Positions 15,928-25,173 of a DNA stretch of 64,000 bases are shown in pieces. This stretch comes from Desulfospira joergensenii DSM 10085. GTDB lineage: Bacteria > Desulfobacterota > Desulfobacteria > Desulfobacterales > Desulfobacteraceae. Below the pieces are notes generated by a model that was not told where the DNA came from, ran no database searches, and worked only from the letters and a program-made list of their open reading frames with translations. The position numbers were made by a program, and so were the translations under genes. The first letter of the stretch is position 1. Each line of letters begins with the position of its first letter. The stretch spans positions 992,001 through 1,056,000 of the forward strand of contig NZ_ATUG01000002.1 in assembly GCF_000420085.1 (NCBI RefSeq), written 5' to 3'.

Positions 15928-17384
15928 ATAAATTATCCAAGGGAAACGCAAAGAAGTTTTTATTCGACCTGGACAATGCCAATTTCCTGGCCGTATTTGA
16001 CGAGTACAGCGACGGGGTCATGATCACCAATACCGACGGGGTAATTGTCTATTACAACCAGGCCATGTCCCGTATCGACGAGCTGGATCCTGAAAACGTC
16101 ATCCTGACCCGGGTGACCGATGTCTACGACCTGGATGATGAAACCAGCATCATCATGCAGTGCCTGGCTAAGGGCAGTCCCATTGTTGACCAGCCCATCT
16201 ACTACCGGACCCGGATGGGCAAATTCGCCAATACCATTCACTCGGTTTTTCCGGTGTTCAACCGGAACCGGATGGTGGGCGCTGTCTGCTTTATCCGGGA
16301 CTACAATGTCCTGACCGAAACCCTGGCCACCATGCATCTGCCGGAAAGCCAGAAACGGATCCCGGGTCATGAGATCAGTTTTGAGAGCATCATCGGCCAG
16401 GATCCGTCCTTCAGGGACGCCCTGAACGCGGCCCGCATGGCCGCTTCCACCCCGTCCCCGGTCATGCTCTACGGAGAAACCGGAACCGGCAAGGAGCTCT
16501 TTGCCAGGGCCATTCACAACCACAGTCCCCGGTATGAAAAAAAATATACCCCGGTCAATTGTGCCGCCATCCCGGAAAACCTTTTGGAGGGGATATTGTT
16601 CGGGACCTCAAAAGGGGCCTTCACAGGCTCCATCAACAAGGCCGGGCTCTTTGAGAGAACCAGCCAGGGCACCATTTTTCTGGATGAGATCAACTCCATG
16701 CCCGTGGGCCTCCAGAGCAAGATCCTGAGAATTGTCCAGGAGGGCAAGGTCAGGCGGGTAGGGGCCCTTAAAGAGATAAAATTTGATGTCAAGATCATCT
16801 CTTCCGTAAACCAGGATCCCCATACCTCCATCACGGACGGAAGCCTGCGTTCCGACCTTTTCTACCGCCTGGGCGTGGTCTTCATCCACATCGTGCCCCT
16901 GCGAAAGCGCCTGGGAGATCTGGAACTTCTGGTCCGCCATTTTATCACCAAGCACAATAAGCTGCTGTACAAGCAGGTGGCCGGAGTGGAAAAAGAGGTT
17001 ATGGAGATGTTCCGTCAATATCACTGGCCGGGCAATGTCAGGGAACTGGAGCACGTGATCGAAGGGGCCATGAACATTATCGGGAACAAGGACCGGATCG
17101 GGACTGCCAACCTCCAGCCCCATTTTTCCAACTGGTTTTCCAGCCGCAGAAGCCCGGGACCGAGGCCGTCTCCGGGAATAGCGATCAATCCGGCAACCCC
17201 GGAAGATGCAGGGGACGGCGGCCTGATTCTCAACAAGCAGGAACACGAAAAGAAGATGATCGCCCAGGCCCTGGGCCAGCACCGGGGAAACATCACCCGG
17301 GCTGCCGACAAGCTCGGAATCTCACGCCAGCTCCTCTATTATAAGATGAAAAAATTTCAGTTTACCCGGGAAAATTTCCAATAG
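15924..17384 (+). CDS. PAS-domain sigma-54-dependent transcriptional activator
   Basis: An enhancer-binding protein of 486 residues. The N-terminal PAS sensor (about 18-130, EYSDGVMITNTDG) is followed by the AAA+ domain: Walker A GETGTGKE near 184-191, the sigma-54 contact loop GAFTGS near 232-237 (usual GAFTGA, last residue Ser), Walker B TIFLDEIN, and WPGNVRELEHV. The C-terminal Fis-type HTH is AADKLGISRQLLYYKMKK. There is no receiver domain, so it probably senses a ligand or redox state through PAS. It is translationally coupled to etfA. Closely similar to the activator at 46554 in domain order and sequence. The target genes are probably local (inference). Confidence 0.9.
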   Translation: MNKLSKGNAKKFLFDLDNANFLAVFDEYSDGVMITNTDGVIVYYNQAMSRIDELDPENVILTRVTDVYDLDDETSIIMQCLAKGSPIVDQPIYYRTRMGKFANTIHSVFPVFNRNRMVGAVCFIRDYNVLTETLATMHLPESQKRIPGHEISFESIIGQDPSFRDALNAARMAASTPSPVMLYGETGTGKELFARAIHNHSPRYEKKYTPVNCAAIPENLLEGILFGTSKGAFTGSINKAGLFERTSQGTIFLDEINSMPVGLQSKILRIVQEGKVRRVGALKEIKFDVKIISSVNQDPHTSITDGSLRSDLFYRLGVVFIHIVPLRKRLGDLELLVRHFITKHNKLLYKQVAGVEKEVMEMFRQYHWPGNVRELEHVIEGAMNIIGNKDRIGTANLQPHFSNWFSSRRSPGPRPSPGIAINPATPEDAGDGGLILNKQEHEKKMIAQALGQHRGNITRAADKLGISRQLLYYKMKKFQFTRENFQ

Positions 17385-17481
17385 TCGTCCCAAAACCGTT
17401 CTATTCCTTTGGTTGACAGATTTCAGCATCCGTGATTGGGTAGGGGGTAAATCATGGCCCTAGATTTCCGGAGAATTTAAA

Positions 17482-20178
17482 TTGCAGGCAAAAAAACAGG
17501 CGGGACCGGTTCTCTTTTTCTGGATCCTTTTTGCATATATTGGGTTTATTTCCGGGCAAGGGCCTGCCAGGGCCGAAGAATTTCATGAGCCCCGTCATCT
17601 TCTTTTGCTCAACTCCTATAACCAGCGGATGAGCTGGGTAAAGGATATTGTCTTGGCCGTTGAAGATGTCCTTGACCCGGACAACAACAATATCCTCCTT
17701 CACATCGACAACATGGATGCCAAGCAGTTCCACGGTCCGGATTATTTTGAGGCCTATAAGTCCTATTTGCGGGTCAAGTACGGGAATAGCCGTTTCTCCC
17801 TGGTTTTATCCTCTGACAACCATGCCTTTGATTTTCTTCTCAAATACCGGGAAGAGCTTTTCCCAGGCGTTCCCGTGGTGTTCTGCGGGGTCAATGACTT
17901 CAGGCCGGATTTGATAAAAGGGGTGAACAAATTTACCGGCGTGGCCGAGGTGTTTTCCGCCAGAAAAACCGTTGAGCTGGCCCTGGCCCTTCACCCCGGT
18001 ACAGAGGAGATCTTTATTATCAACGATTTTCTTGAAACCGGCAGGGCCTGGCAGAGGGACATTGACACGGCTCTGGAGGGGCTAAAAAAGAGAACCCGGA
18101 TCACCTACTCGGAAAATCTTCCCATCCGGGAGCTTATGGAAAAAATCACCCATCTTGATGACCATGCCCTTGTCCTCCTGGGGGTCTATTTTGCCGACAG
18201 AGACGGAAGATATTTTACCTATGAGAAAATCGGGGAGATGATTGCCGGTGCCAGCCGGGTCCCGGTCTATTGTCTGCTGGAATTCAACATGGGCAAAGGA
18301 GTGGTGGGCGGCGAGGTCATCAGCGGGTATCACCAGGGAGAGGCCATGGCCGGAATGGCCCAAAAGATACTGGCCGGAGAAGATCCGGAAAAGATTCCGG
18401 TATTGCAGAAAGGGGCCAACCAAATCATTTTCGACTTTACCCAATTAAAACGCTTTGGCCTGAATCCGTCCCGGCTTCCGCCGGAGGCCCTGATCATCAA
18501 CCAGCCCTTTTCTCTGTTCCAGGAGTATAAAAAGGAGATTCTGGTGGTCGCCGTTCTGATGGCTGTTTTGATATCTACCATCGGTATTCTGATTGTAAAT
18601 ATATTCAGACGGATCCGGGCGGAAAAACAGGTGAGAAAGAATGAGGAAAAATACCGGAGAATCTTTGAAAATTCCGTGGTCGGGTTTTTCCAGAGTTCGC
18701 CCGGGGGCAAACTGATCAGTGTTAACCCGGCCTTTGCCGGGATGCTGGGGTATGACTCTCCGGAGGATATGATTGCCTCTATTGCAGATCTGGAAACCGA
18801 TCTCTACCTGAAGGTTGAAGACCGGCAGACCTATCAGGAGATTTTGCAGCGTGAGGGCAGGGTGGACGGATTTGAATATCCGGTCAAGTGCAAGGACGGC
18901 TCGGCAATCTGGCTTTCAAACAGCACCCGGGCCTATTTTGACGATAAGGGAAAGCCGGTCACCTATGAGGGGGTGGTCAAGGATATTACCGGAATCAAAC
19001 TGGCCCAAAAGGAAAAGGCAGAAGCCGAGCAGAAACTGATGCAGGCCCGTAAGATGGAAGCCATTGGAACGCTTTCCGGGGGAGTAGCACACGAATTCAA
19101 CAACCTTCTGGGAATCATTCTTGGAAATGCCGAACTGGCAGCGGACGACACCCCTGAAGAAAACCCGGTCCGGCCCTATCTGTCGGAAATCGGAAAAGCC
19201 TGCCTCCGGGGGAAAAAAATCGTCGGTCAGCTGCTCAGTTTTGTCCGGAACCCCCGGACCAGCCAGAAACCCATTGATATCGGTAAGGTGACTGCGGAAT
19301 CCTTCCATTTTTTAAAGGCATCCCTGCCCCCTTCAATAGAATGCAGGATGAATCTGCCTGAAAAGTCCATGGCGATCCTGGGGGATTCCACCGAGATTCA
19401 CCAGGTGATCATCAATCTGTGCAACAATGCCGCCCACTCCATGGAGGGCCGGGCCGGGATTTTATCCCTGACCCTGGAAGAAAGATTCCTGGAGAAGACC
19501 GAATCCTTTTATGATCAGGAACTGGAGCCGGGCCGGTACGGAGTTATCAAGGTAGCGGATACCGGGGAAGGCATTGAACCCCATCGCCTGGACAAGATCT
19601 TTGATCCCTTTTATACCACCAAAGAGGTGGACAAGGGGTCGGGTCTCGGGCTCTCTGTGGTGCTTGGCATTATAAAAGGCCATAGAGGCGGAATCCGGAT
19701 CATGAGCCGTCCCGGCCATGGGACCGAGGTGGAATGCTGTTTTCCCCTGATAGAGGAGCGTGTGTCCGAATCCCGGGCTGAAAAGGCTGAACTCCGGGGA
19801 GGAAACGAGAGGATCCTTTTCGTTGACGACGAGGCCGCCGTTGTCACTATCGGTAAAACCAGCCTGGAAAGAGTCGGGTATACGGTTTTTACCCAGACCG
19901 ATCCCTTAATGGCCGTTGAGGCGGTTCGAAAGGATCCCCAGGGATTTGACCTTGTGATTACGGATCTGTCCATGCCCGGGATGAACGGCCAAAGCCTCAT
20001 ATCTATGGTAAACAAGATCCGGCCGGATCTGAAAACCATTGTCTGCACCGGATTTCATGACAGGCTCGAGGCAGTCGGGAAAGAAAACCTAGGGGCAAAC
20101 GCCCTGCTGATGAAGCCAATCAGGCAGGAGGACTTGAGGAAAAGCGTCCGCATGGTTCTGGACGGCAAAGGCCGGTAA
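17482..20178 (+). CDS. hybrid sensor histidine kinase with ABC-type solute-binding sensor domain
   Basis: 898 residues. A signal/anchor segment at ~8-28 precedes a periplasmic domain (~35-335) resembling ABC substrate-binding proteins of the COG2984 type (LLLNSYNQRMSW, SSDNHAFDFLLKY, FCGVNDF, GEVISGYHQGE). A membrane span at ~353-375 follows, then PAS (~390-510), HisKA with H-box LSGGVAHEFNNLLG, HATPase (NLCNNAAHSM, DTGEGI, GSGLGLSVV) and a C-terminal receiver (FVDDEA, ITDLSMPGMNG). The start is TTG at 17482 with CCGGAG 8 nt upstream. The ligand is unknown. A clear terminator follows. No partner regulator lies adjacent, apart from the sigma-54 activator just upstream. Confidence 0.9.
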   Translation: MQAKKQAGPVLFFWILFAYIGFISGQGPARAEEFHEPRHLLLLNSYNQRMSWVKDIVLAVEDVLDPDNNNILLHIDNMDAKQFHGPDYFEAYKSYLRVKYGNSRFSLVLSSDNHAFDFLLKYREELFPGVPVVFCGVNDFRPDLIKGVNKFTGVAEVFSARKTVELALALHPGTEEIFIINDFLETGRAWQRDIDTALEGLKKRTRITYSENLPIRELMEKITHLDDHALVLLGVYFADRDGRYFTYEKIGEMIAGASRVPVYCLLEFNMGKGVVGGEVISGYHQGEAMAGMAQKILAGEDPEKIPVLQKGANQIIFDFTQLKRFGLNPSRLPPEALIINQPFSLFQEYKKEILVVAVLMAVLISTIGILIVNIFRRIRAEKQVRKNEEKYRRIFENSVVGFFQSSPGGKLISVNPAFAGMLGYDSPEDMIASIADLETDLYLKVEDRQTYQEILQREGRVDGFEYPVKCKDGSAIWLSNSTRAYFDDKGKPVTYEGVVKDITGIKLAQKEKAEAEQKLMQARKMEAIGTLSGGVAHEFNNLLGIILGNAELAADDTPEENPVRPYLSEIGKACLRGKKIVGQLLSFVRNPRTSQKPIDIGKVTAESFHFLKASLPPSIECRMNLPEKSMAILGDSTEIHQVIINLCNNAAHSMEGRAGILSLTLEERFLEKTESFYDQELEPGRYGVIKVADTGEGIEPHRLDKIFDPFYTTKEVDKGSGLGLSVVLGIIKGHRGGIRIMSRPGHGTEVECCFPLIEERVSESRAEKAELRGGNERILFVDDEAAVVTIGKTSLERVGYTVFTQTDPLMAVEAVRKDPQGFDLVITDLSMPGMNGQSLISMVNKIRPDLKTIVCTGFHDRLEAVGKENLGANALLMKPIRQEDLRKSVRMVLDGKGR

Positions 20179-20203
20179 ATCAGATCCGGGTTTCAGAAAT
20201 TTG

Positions 20204-20231
20204 ACGGGGGGCGCGTTGCCCCCCGTTTTTT
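20204..20231 (+). terminator. intrinsic terminator after the hybrid kinase
   Basis: ACGGGGGGC at 20204-20212 pairs with GCCCCCCGT at 20218-20226, followed by TTTTT. It lies between convergent genes and serves the plus-strand kinase. Confidence 0.9.
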
Positions 20232-20239
20232 ATCTTTGC

Positions 20240-22297
20240 CTAGATCTGGAATTTCTCGGTCATGGCCCTTAACTGGTTCATGACCTGGGCCAGGGTCTCT
20301 GCTTTTTCCTTGACCTGGGATGAGAATTCATTGATCTGCTGGGAAGCCTCAAGCACATCACTGATCTCCGTGGCCACCTGGCTGGAAACGCTTGAGCTCT
20401 GGGCCACGTTTTCATTGACCTCCTGGATCCCCTGGGAAACCTGGTTGATATTGACGGCGATCTCGCTGGTTGTGGAGGACTGGGCTTCAATGGCCTCGGC
20501 AGATTCATTCACAAAACTGTTGATCTTGTCGATGATTCCGGAAATATTCTGAATTTCAGTGACAGCCCCGCCGATCTGGGCCTGGATCTCCTGGATATTC
20601 CGGGTGATGTCTTCCGTGGCTCCGGCGGTCTGGCTGGCCAGATCCTTGATCTCGGTGGCCACCACGGCAAAGCCTTTGCCCGCCTCTCCTGCCCGAGCCG
20701 CTTCAATGGTGGCGTTCAATGCCAGCAGATTGATCTGGGAGGAGATGTTGGTGATGGTGTCTGTAACCTTGTTGATCTCTTCGGCTGCTTTTCCGAGCTG
20801 CTGTACCCGTTCAGAGGTCTGGCCGGCCTGTTCAACCGCCGCACTGGTGATCTCCCGGGTATCGTTTGAATTCTGGGCCACCTGCTCAAGGTTCTTCTTC
20901 ATCTGGTTGGTGCCTTCGGCCACGGTTTCCACATTGGTGCTGGCCTCTTCCATGGCCGCGGCCACGGAGTCCATATTCACGCTCATCTCCTCTGCGGCCG
21001 ATGCTACGGTATTGACCTTGCTCACGCTGGTCTCGGCTCCGGTGCTCATCTGTTCGGAAATATGGTTCAATTCCCCGGAGGCCGAGCTCAGGGTGTCCAC
21101 ACCGGAATTCAGGTTCCGGATCATGTCTGCCAGGCCCTCCACCATTTCGTTCATGGAATCAACGGTATCGTGGATGGCATCCTTTGCCTCATAGGTAAAA
21201 CTGTGCTTGAAGTTCCCCTTGGCCACTTCCTTGGCCAGGGTGGCCATGCCGTTCATGTTTTTCATGAGCTGACGGTTCATGATCCCGATGATCAGGATGC
21301 CGATGGCCAGGGCAATGATCCCGCTTAACCCTGAACTGGTCAGGATCTGCTTGTTGATGCCCGACATGAGTTCGGCCTCGGATACGGCAACGGTGAAGTA
21401 CATGTCCCAAGGTTTGAAATAATTGACAAATCCGTAATAGGTCTGGTTTTCATGTTCATAGGAGATAAAACCGGTTTTGGTCGTGAGAATGTTTTTCCCT
21501 CCCTTGAAATCCTTTACGTTCAGCTTGGCATAGGCCGGGTCGGGGTGGGTCAGGATTTTGCCGTCTCCATCGCAGATAAAAGAGTAGCCATTCCCGTTCA
21601 CGTTGACTTTTTTCACCATACCTTCAAGATTCTGGGTCAAAATTTTCCGGGAGATACCAAAGGCTCCTGCCATGACGTCTTCCAGTTCATCCCTGAAGGG
21701 AGAGAGCCCGTAAAGGGTTTTATCCCTGCCGGATCCGCTTAAAAAGGAGATCGGCTTTTCAGCGACTATGGATTTGTACTGCTTGGTATCCGAGGAGTAA
21801 AATCCTCCTATGGGCCGGGTCTCATCCTGGTTTTTTACATTGGTGGAGACCTTGATCAGTTTTTCTTCGAAGAGTTGGAAAAACATGATTTCCGAATCAC
21901 TGAATTTCCCCACCTTATCAACGAGTTCGTATTCCCCAGTGACGAAGCTGAGGCCGAAGATCAGTTTGGGTATGGTGACCTTTGATTTATCCTTGGTCTT
22001 GAAGTCGAAGATCTCCATATCCACCTCTTGGGATTGCACGACCGAGGCTTTCCCCGAACTGCTGGATTCGGTGAAAAGCATTCCAAGATCCGAGTCGAGT
22101 TTGTTCTTCTGCAGGTTGTGCTGGATTTCCACGGTCTTGAGAAGGACATCGGAAACGCTCTGGATTCCGGCCTTGCCTTTTGCAAGAAAGGTGGTTTTGG
22201 TCTGGTAAAAATTAACTGCTGCAATAATGATGATGGTCAGCAGAATAATTCCTATGGAGGAAATATATAATTTTTTCCCAAATCCTACTTTTCCCAT
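20240..22297 (-). CDS. methyl-accepting chemotaxis protein
   Basis: A 685-residue transmembrane chemoreceptor. TM1 is at ~9-30, a periplasmic Cache-like sensor at ~35-310 (YSFICDGDGKILTHPD, FVNYFKPWDMYFTVAVSE), TM2 at ~320-340, then HAMP, then a cytoplasmic coiled-coil. The highly conserved hairpin tip reads [30 protein letters not shown]. No C-terminal CheR-tethering pentapeptide is present (ends EKFQI). The ligand is unknown. It is a monocistronic gene, convergent with the hybrid kinase. Confidence 0.93.
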   Translation of the reverse strand: MGKVGFGKKLYISSIGIILLTIIIIAAVNFYQTKTTFLAKGKAGIQSVSDVLLKTVEIQHNLQKNKLDSDLGMLFTESSSSGKASVVQSQEVDMEIFDFKTKDKSKVTIPKLIFGLSFVTGEYELVDKVGKFSDSEIMFFQLFEEKLIKVSTNVKNQDETRPIGGFYSSDTKQYKSIVAEKPISFLSGSGRDKTLYGLSPFRDELEDVMAGAFGISRKILTQNLEGMVKKVNVNGNGYSFICDGDGKILTHPDPAYAKLNVKDFKGGKNILTTKTGFISYEHENQTYYGFVNYFKPWDMYFTVAVSEAELMSGINKQILTSSGLSGIIALAIGILIIGIMNRQLMKNMNGMATLAKEVAKGNFKHSFTYEAKDAIHDTVDSMNEMVEGLADMIRNLNSGVDTLSSASGELNHISEQMSTGAETSVSKVNTVASAAEEMSVNMDSVAAAMEEASTNVETVAEGTNQMKKNLEQVAQNSNDTREITSAAVEQAGQTSERVQQLGKAAEEINKVTDTITNISSQINLLALNATIEAARAGEAGKGFAVVATEIKDLASQTAGATEDITRNIQEIQAQIGGAVTEIQNISGIIDKINSFVNESAEAIEAQSSTTSEIAVNINQVSQGIQEVNENVAQSSSVSSQVATEISDVLEASQQINEFSSQVKEKAETLAQVMNQLRAMTEKFQI

Positions 22298-22573
22298 GAA
22301 ACCTCCCTATTCGGTAAATTCAATTAATATTAAAGGAGTGAATAGTTGGGAATCCGTGTTTTGTCAATAGAAATAGGCGAAAATAATGCCTAACCCTGCT
22401 AAAATAAGCAGAATTTTATCTGTTTATGACCTTTGGAAACAGCTTTCTAATAATCCCTTCGGAATTTTATCGATTCTTTTCCTGCGAAAAATCGACGGAG
22501 TAAATTCCAGCCCGAGGCGGGCCGGCCAGGTGATTTCAGAGGGATCGGGGTCCCGGGGTCTTCTAAAGGAAAC

Positions 22574-22846
22574 CTAAAATTTTTTGATTTCCTCGATCAG
22601 GGAAAAGCTGATCACCTGGTTCAGATTTACATAGACCCGGCTCCTGTTGGGCTTGACACCTGTCTGCCGGCTTTCAAATACGTAGAGATCCTTGGACGTG
22701 GATGTGTCTGAACTGTCATGAACGTCTGCGTTCTTGAGAATGGCAGATTCATCGGTCACATTTTCAAGGGTTCCCAGATAGACCCAGGAGGACCGGGTAT
22801 CCAGGACAATTTGCCTGCCCAGGTATTTTTCCAGATCTTCTTTCAC
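22574..22846 (-). CDS. small conserved protein with Sm-like look
   Basis: 90 residues, GTG start with AAGGTGA just upstream. The pattern GRQIVLDTRSSWVYLGTLENV followed by AILKNADVHD, then NRSRVYVNLNQVISFSLIEEI, gives the alternating strands of a small barrel of the LSm/SH3 type. I recall similar unnamed proteins in other bacteria but cannot name a function. It is followed on the same strand by a gap after a holin-like gene upstream (22885), so they could share a transcript. Confidence 0.6.
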   Translation of the reverse strand: MKEDLEKYLGRQIVLDTRSSWVYLGTLENVTDESAILKNADVHDSSDTSTSKDLYVFESRQTGVKPNRSRVYVNLNQVISFSLIEEIKKF

Positions 22847-22884
22847 GTCACCTTAGCTCATCCATAAAATCGATCGAAACATGG

Positions 22885-23211
22885 TTATAATAGCCATTTT
22901 ATCAGGGAATCCACTACGGTAATCAAAAAAGCAGCCATAAAAGTGGTGAAAAAATCCTTGATCTGAAAATCTTCGATGATCCTGTCCGTGAGCCACAGCA
23001 TAAATGCATTGATCACCAGTTTGAACAGTCCGAAGGTGATGACGATAAAGGGCAGGGACAGGATGATAAGGACCCAGCCCAGGAAAAAATTGATCAGAGA
23101 GTAGACAATCGCCACAACAATGGCAGTTACATAGTTTTTAATTTGAATGCCGGGCAGAATCTGGGAGACCAGGAATACAGCGGCACTGAGAATCAGAAGG
23201 TTGATGAGCAT
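22885..23211 (-). CDS. small four-helix membrane protein (phage holin 4_2 / PF04020 family)
   Basis: 108 residues with four hydrophobic helices (about 3-22, 28-45, 48-72, 85-105) and the family pattern IQIKNYVTAIVVAI, then LPFIVITFGLFKLVINAFML. Despite the name these proteins are widespread chromosomal membrane proteins with no proven lysis role. ATG start; no adjacent phage genes. Confidence 0.82.
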   Translation of the reverse strand: MLINLLILSAAVFLVSQILPGIQIKNYVTAIVVAIVYSLINFFLGWVLIILSLPFIVITFGLFKLVINAFMLWLTDRIIEDFQIKDFFTTFMAAFLITVVDSLIKWLL

Positions 23212-23366
23212 GGTTTTATTCCTTTTATTTTAATATACGGTTCTGGTTGATTTTTACGTTTTTGAGAAGGAATGGTCAAGTTCTGATTTCCCGATATCCA
23301 TACTCCTTCTTGACAAAATTTCCTCTACCATCCTACAGTCTGTATTCAAAGACAAAAAGGCTTCCC

Positions 23367-24230
23367 ATGTCTATCTTGCGTCCGAATACATATCCAAGAC
23401 CCGGCCGGCGGGTCGCAGCAGCACTTTTGCTGGTTCTGTTTTCCTGCCCCTTTTTATATGCCCGGGAGATTTTCCTGCAGAAGGCAAAGTCCTATACCGG
23501 AAAAGAAGAGGTCATTGGATGGGTGATGAGTGAAAAGCTGGATGGGATCCGGGGATACTGGAACGGAAGACAGCTGCTGACCCGAAAGGGATTGTCTTTG
23601 AGCCCCCCGTCATGGTTCATTCAGAATTTTCCACCCTTTGAACTTGACGGAGAGCTCTGGAGTAAACGCGGAGATTTTGAATTTATCCAGTCTGTGGCGC
23701 TGGATAAAGAGCCGGGGGATGGGTGGAAAAGGATCACCTATAATATCTTTGAAGTTCCCAATCAGAAAGGCCGGTTTTTGTCCCGGCTCAAAAAGGCGGC
23801 CACCTGGTTTAAATCCCATCCAAATCCCCATGTCCGGATCATTCCCCAGACGACCATTAAGGAGGAGGCGGATCTGCACCGCTTCTTCAGTGAAGTGGAA
23901 TCAAAAGGCGGAGAGGGAATCATTATTAAGGATCCTGAGATGGTCTATCACACCGGGCGAAGTCCCCATGTACTGAAAGTCAAGCGGGCCCGGGATATGG
24001 AAGGGGTTGTCATCGGGATCAACCAGGGAAAGGGAAAATACAAGTCTGTCATGGGGTCCCTTACCCTGAAATTGAAAAACGGGGTCATTTTCAAACTGGG
24101 GACCGGGTTTACAGACCGGGACCGCAGCAACCCGCCCCCGGTGGGGACCGTAGTTACATTCAAATACCACGGATTCAGTAAAAACGGGATCCCCAGGTTT
24201 GCCAGTTTTTTACGGATGAGGCTCGATTAA
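23367..24230 (+). CDS. exported ATP-dependent DNA ligase (Lig E-like)
   Basis: Seals nicks in duplex DNA using ATP. The 287 residues start at the ATG 23367 (AAAAAGG 6 nt upstream); residues 14-32 form a signal peptide (RRVAAALLLVLFS), suggesting periplasmic location. The adenylation domain has motif I SEKLDGIRG with catalytic Lys57, ELDGELW (motif III), GEGIIIKD (motif IV) and LKVKRARDMEGVV (motif V). The C-terminal OB domain includes GTVVTFKYHGF. It matches the minimal periplasmic ligases of some Gram-negatives, which are linked to DNA uptake or extracellular DNA. No competence genes are near. Confidence 0.88.
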   Translation: MSILRPNTYPRPGRRVAAALLLVLFSCPFLYAREIFLQKAKSYTGKEEVIGWVMSEKLDGIRGYWNGRQLLTRKGLSLSPPSWFIQNFPPFELDGELWSKRGDFEFIQSVALDKEPGDGWKRITYNIFEVPNQKGRFLSRLKKAATWFKSHPNPHVRIIPQTTIKEEADLHRFFSEVESKGGEGIIIKDPEMVYHTGRSPHVLKVKRARDMEGVVIGINQGKGKYKSVMGSLTLKLKNGVIFKLGTGFTDRDRSNPPPVGTVVTFKYHGFSKNGIPRFASFLRMRLD

Positions 24231-24280
24231 ATTAAATTTTCTGGATAGAAATTTTGCCTTTTTCAGACCCGGCAAGAGTT

Positions 24281-24862
24281 CTATTCTTGGTCTGTCCGGA
24301 CAGCATCAGGGAGAAGATTGTTTAAAGGGATGGAGAAACCGGCTGCCTCATATAGATCTCTCAGCCTGAGGAGATCCTTTTCAAGGCTTTCCCCGGGCTG
24401 GATCCGCCCGATCCACCGCGTTCTTTTCCTCTCGTTATCCAGGTACCAGCAGATGATCGGGACATCGGCCGCTTTGGCAATATACCAGAATCCGGTTTTG
24501 ATGGACCCTACTTTTTTCCGGGTGCCTTCGGGTACCAGGGCCAGAACCAGCTTTTCTCTTTTATCAAATTCCTTTGCCACGTTTTGGACAAATCCGCTGG
24601 ACTTGTCCCTTTTCACGGGCATGCCCCCCAGGCTCTTCAGGAGAATGGACATGGGAAAGAAAAACCATTCCGCCTTGACCAGGAGCCGGGCCCGGACCTT
24701 TGCGATTTTGATATAGGTCAGGGCCCTTACCGTATCCATGTTTTTGGTATGGGGAAATCCGATGACCACGCATTTGTCGGTCCAGTAATCCGGCAGGTTG
24801 TCATAGCTCCATCCCATGGCGCGGTACAAAAGGCGCCCTAATATACTGAGGATAATTTTCAT
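24281..24862 (-). CDS. 1-acyl-sn-glycerol-3-phosphate acyltransferase-like protein
   Basis: 193 residues of the PlsC/LPLAT superfamily. FPHTKNMD near residues 36-43 provides the HX4D catalytic motif, KAEWFFFP follows, and VPEGTRKK near 112-119 is the acceptor-phosphate motif. It is shorter than PlsC and lacks an obvious N-terminal membrane anchor beyond the first 15 residues. It probably transfers an acyl group to a lysophospholipid or related acceptor at the inner membrane; the exact acceptor is not shown. Confidence 0.8.
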   Translation of the reverse strand: MKIILSILGRLLYRAMGWSYDNLPDYWTDKCVVIGFPHTKNMDTVRALTYIKIAKVRARLLVKAEWFFFPMSILLKSLGGMPVKRDKSSGFVQNVAKEFDKREKLVLALVPEGTRKKVGSIKTGFWYIAKAADVPIICWYLDNERKRTRWIGRIQPGESLEKDLLRLRDLYEAAGFSIPLNNLLPDAVRTDQE

Positions 24863-24925
24863 CTCTTTCCTTTATTACGGATGGATTCCGCGGAGTTTCT
24901 TTTCTGTCGGATTTGATCCGACGAT

Positions 24926-25129
24926 TTAAGATGGACCATGGATGATCTTCACCCTTCCCACCAGGCCGTTTTCCAGCCGGACTTTTATCCCGTGGGGATG
25001 GGAGGATGATTTGGTCAGCAGGGTTTTTACAATTCCCCGGGTCAGTTTTCCGGTTCTCTGGTCCTGCTTCAGTACAATGGACACTTCCTGCCCGGGCCTG
25101 ATGTCCGCCCGTTTTTGTCCGTCTGACAT
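24926..25129 (-). CDS. YwbE family protein
   Basis: 67 residues from the ATG at 25129 (MSDGQKRADIRPGQEV), preceded by AAGGAA at 7 nt; a TTG 18 bp upstream would place that ribosome site inside the gene. The conserved pieces are GQEVSIVLKQDQRTGKLTRG and SSHPHGIKVRL with VGRV. YwbE proteins are small OB-like beta proteins of unknown function found widely in bacteria. Confidence 0.88.
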   Translation of the reverse strand: MSDGQKRADIRPGQEVSIVLKQDQRTGKLTRGIVKTLLTKSSSHPHGIKVRLENGLVGRVKIIHGPS

Positions 25130-25173
25130 TTTAAATTCCTTCTTCAAACAGCATTAAACTCTGTGCCGGTCTT

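Noticed and set aside
22885..23211. Prophage holin
   Set aside because: Family members are common chromosomal membrane proteins, and no phage genes are near.
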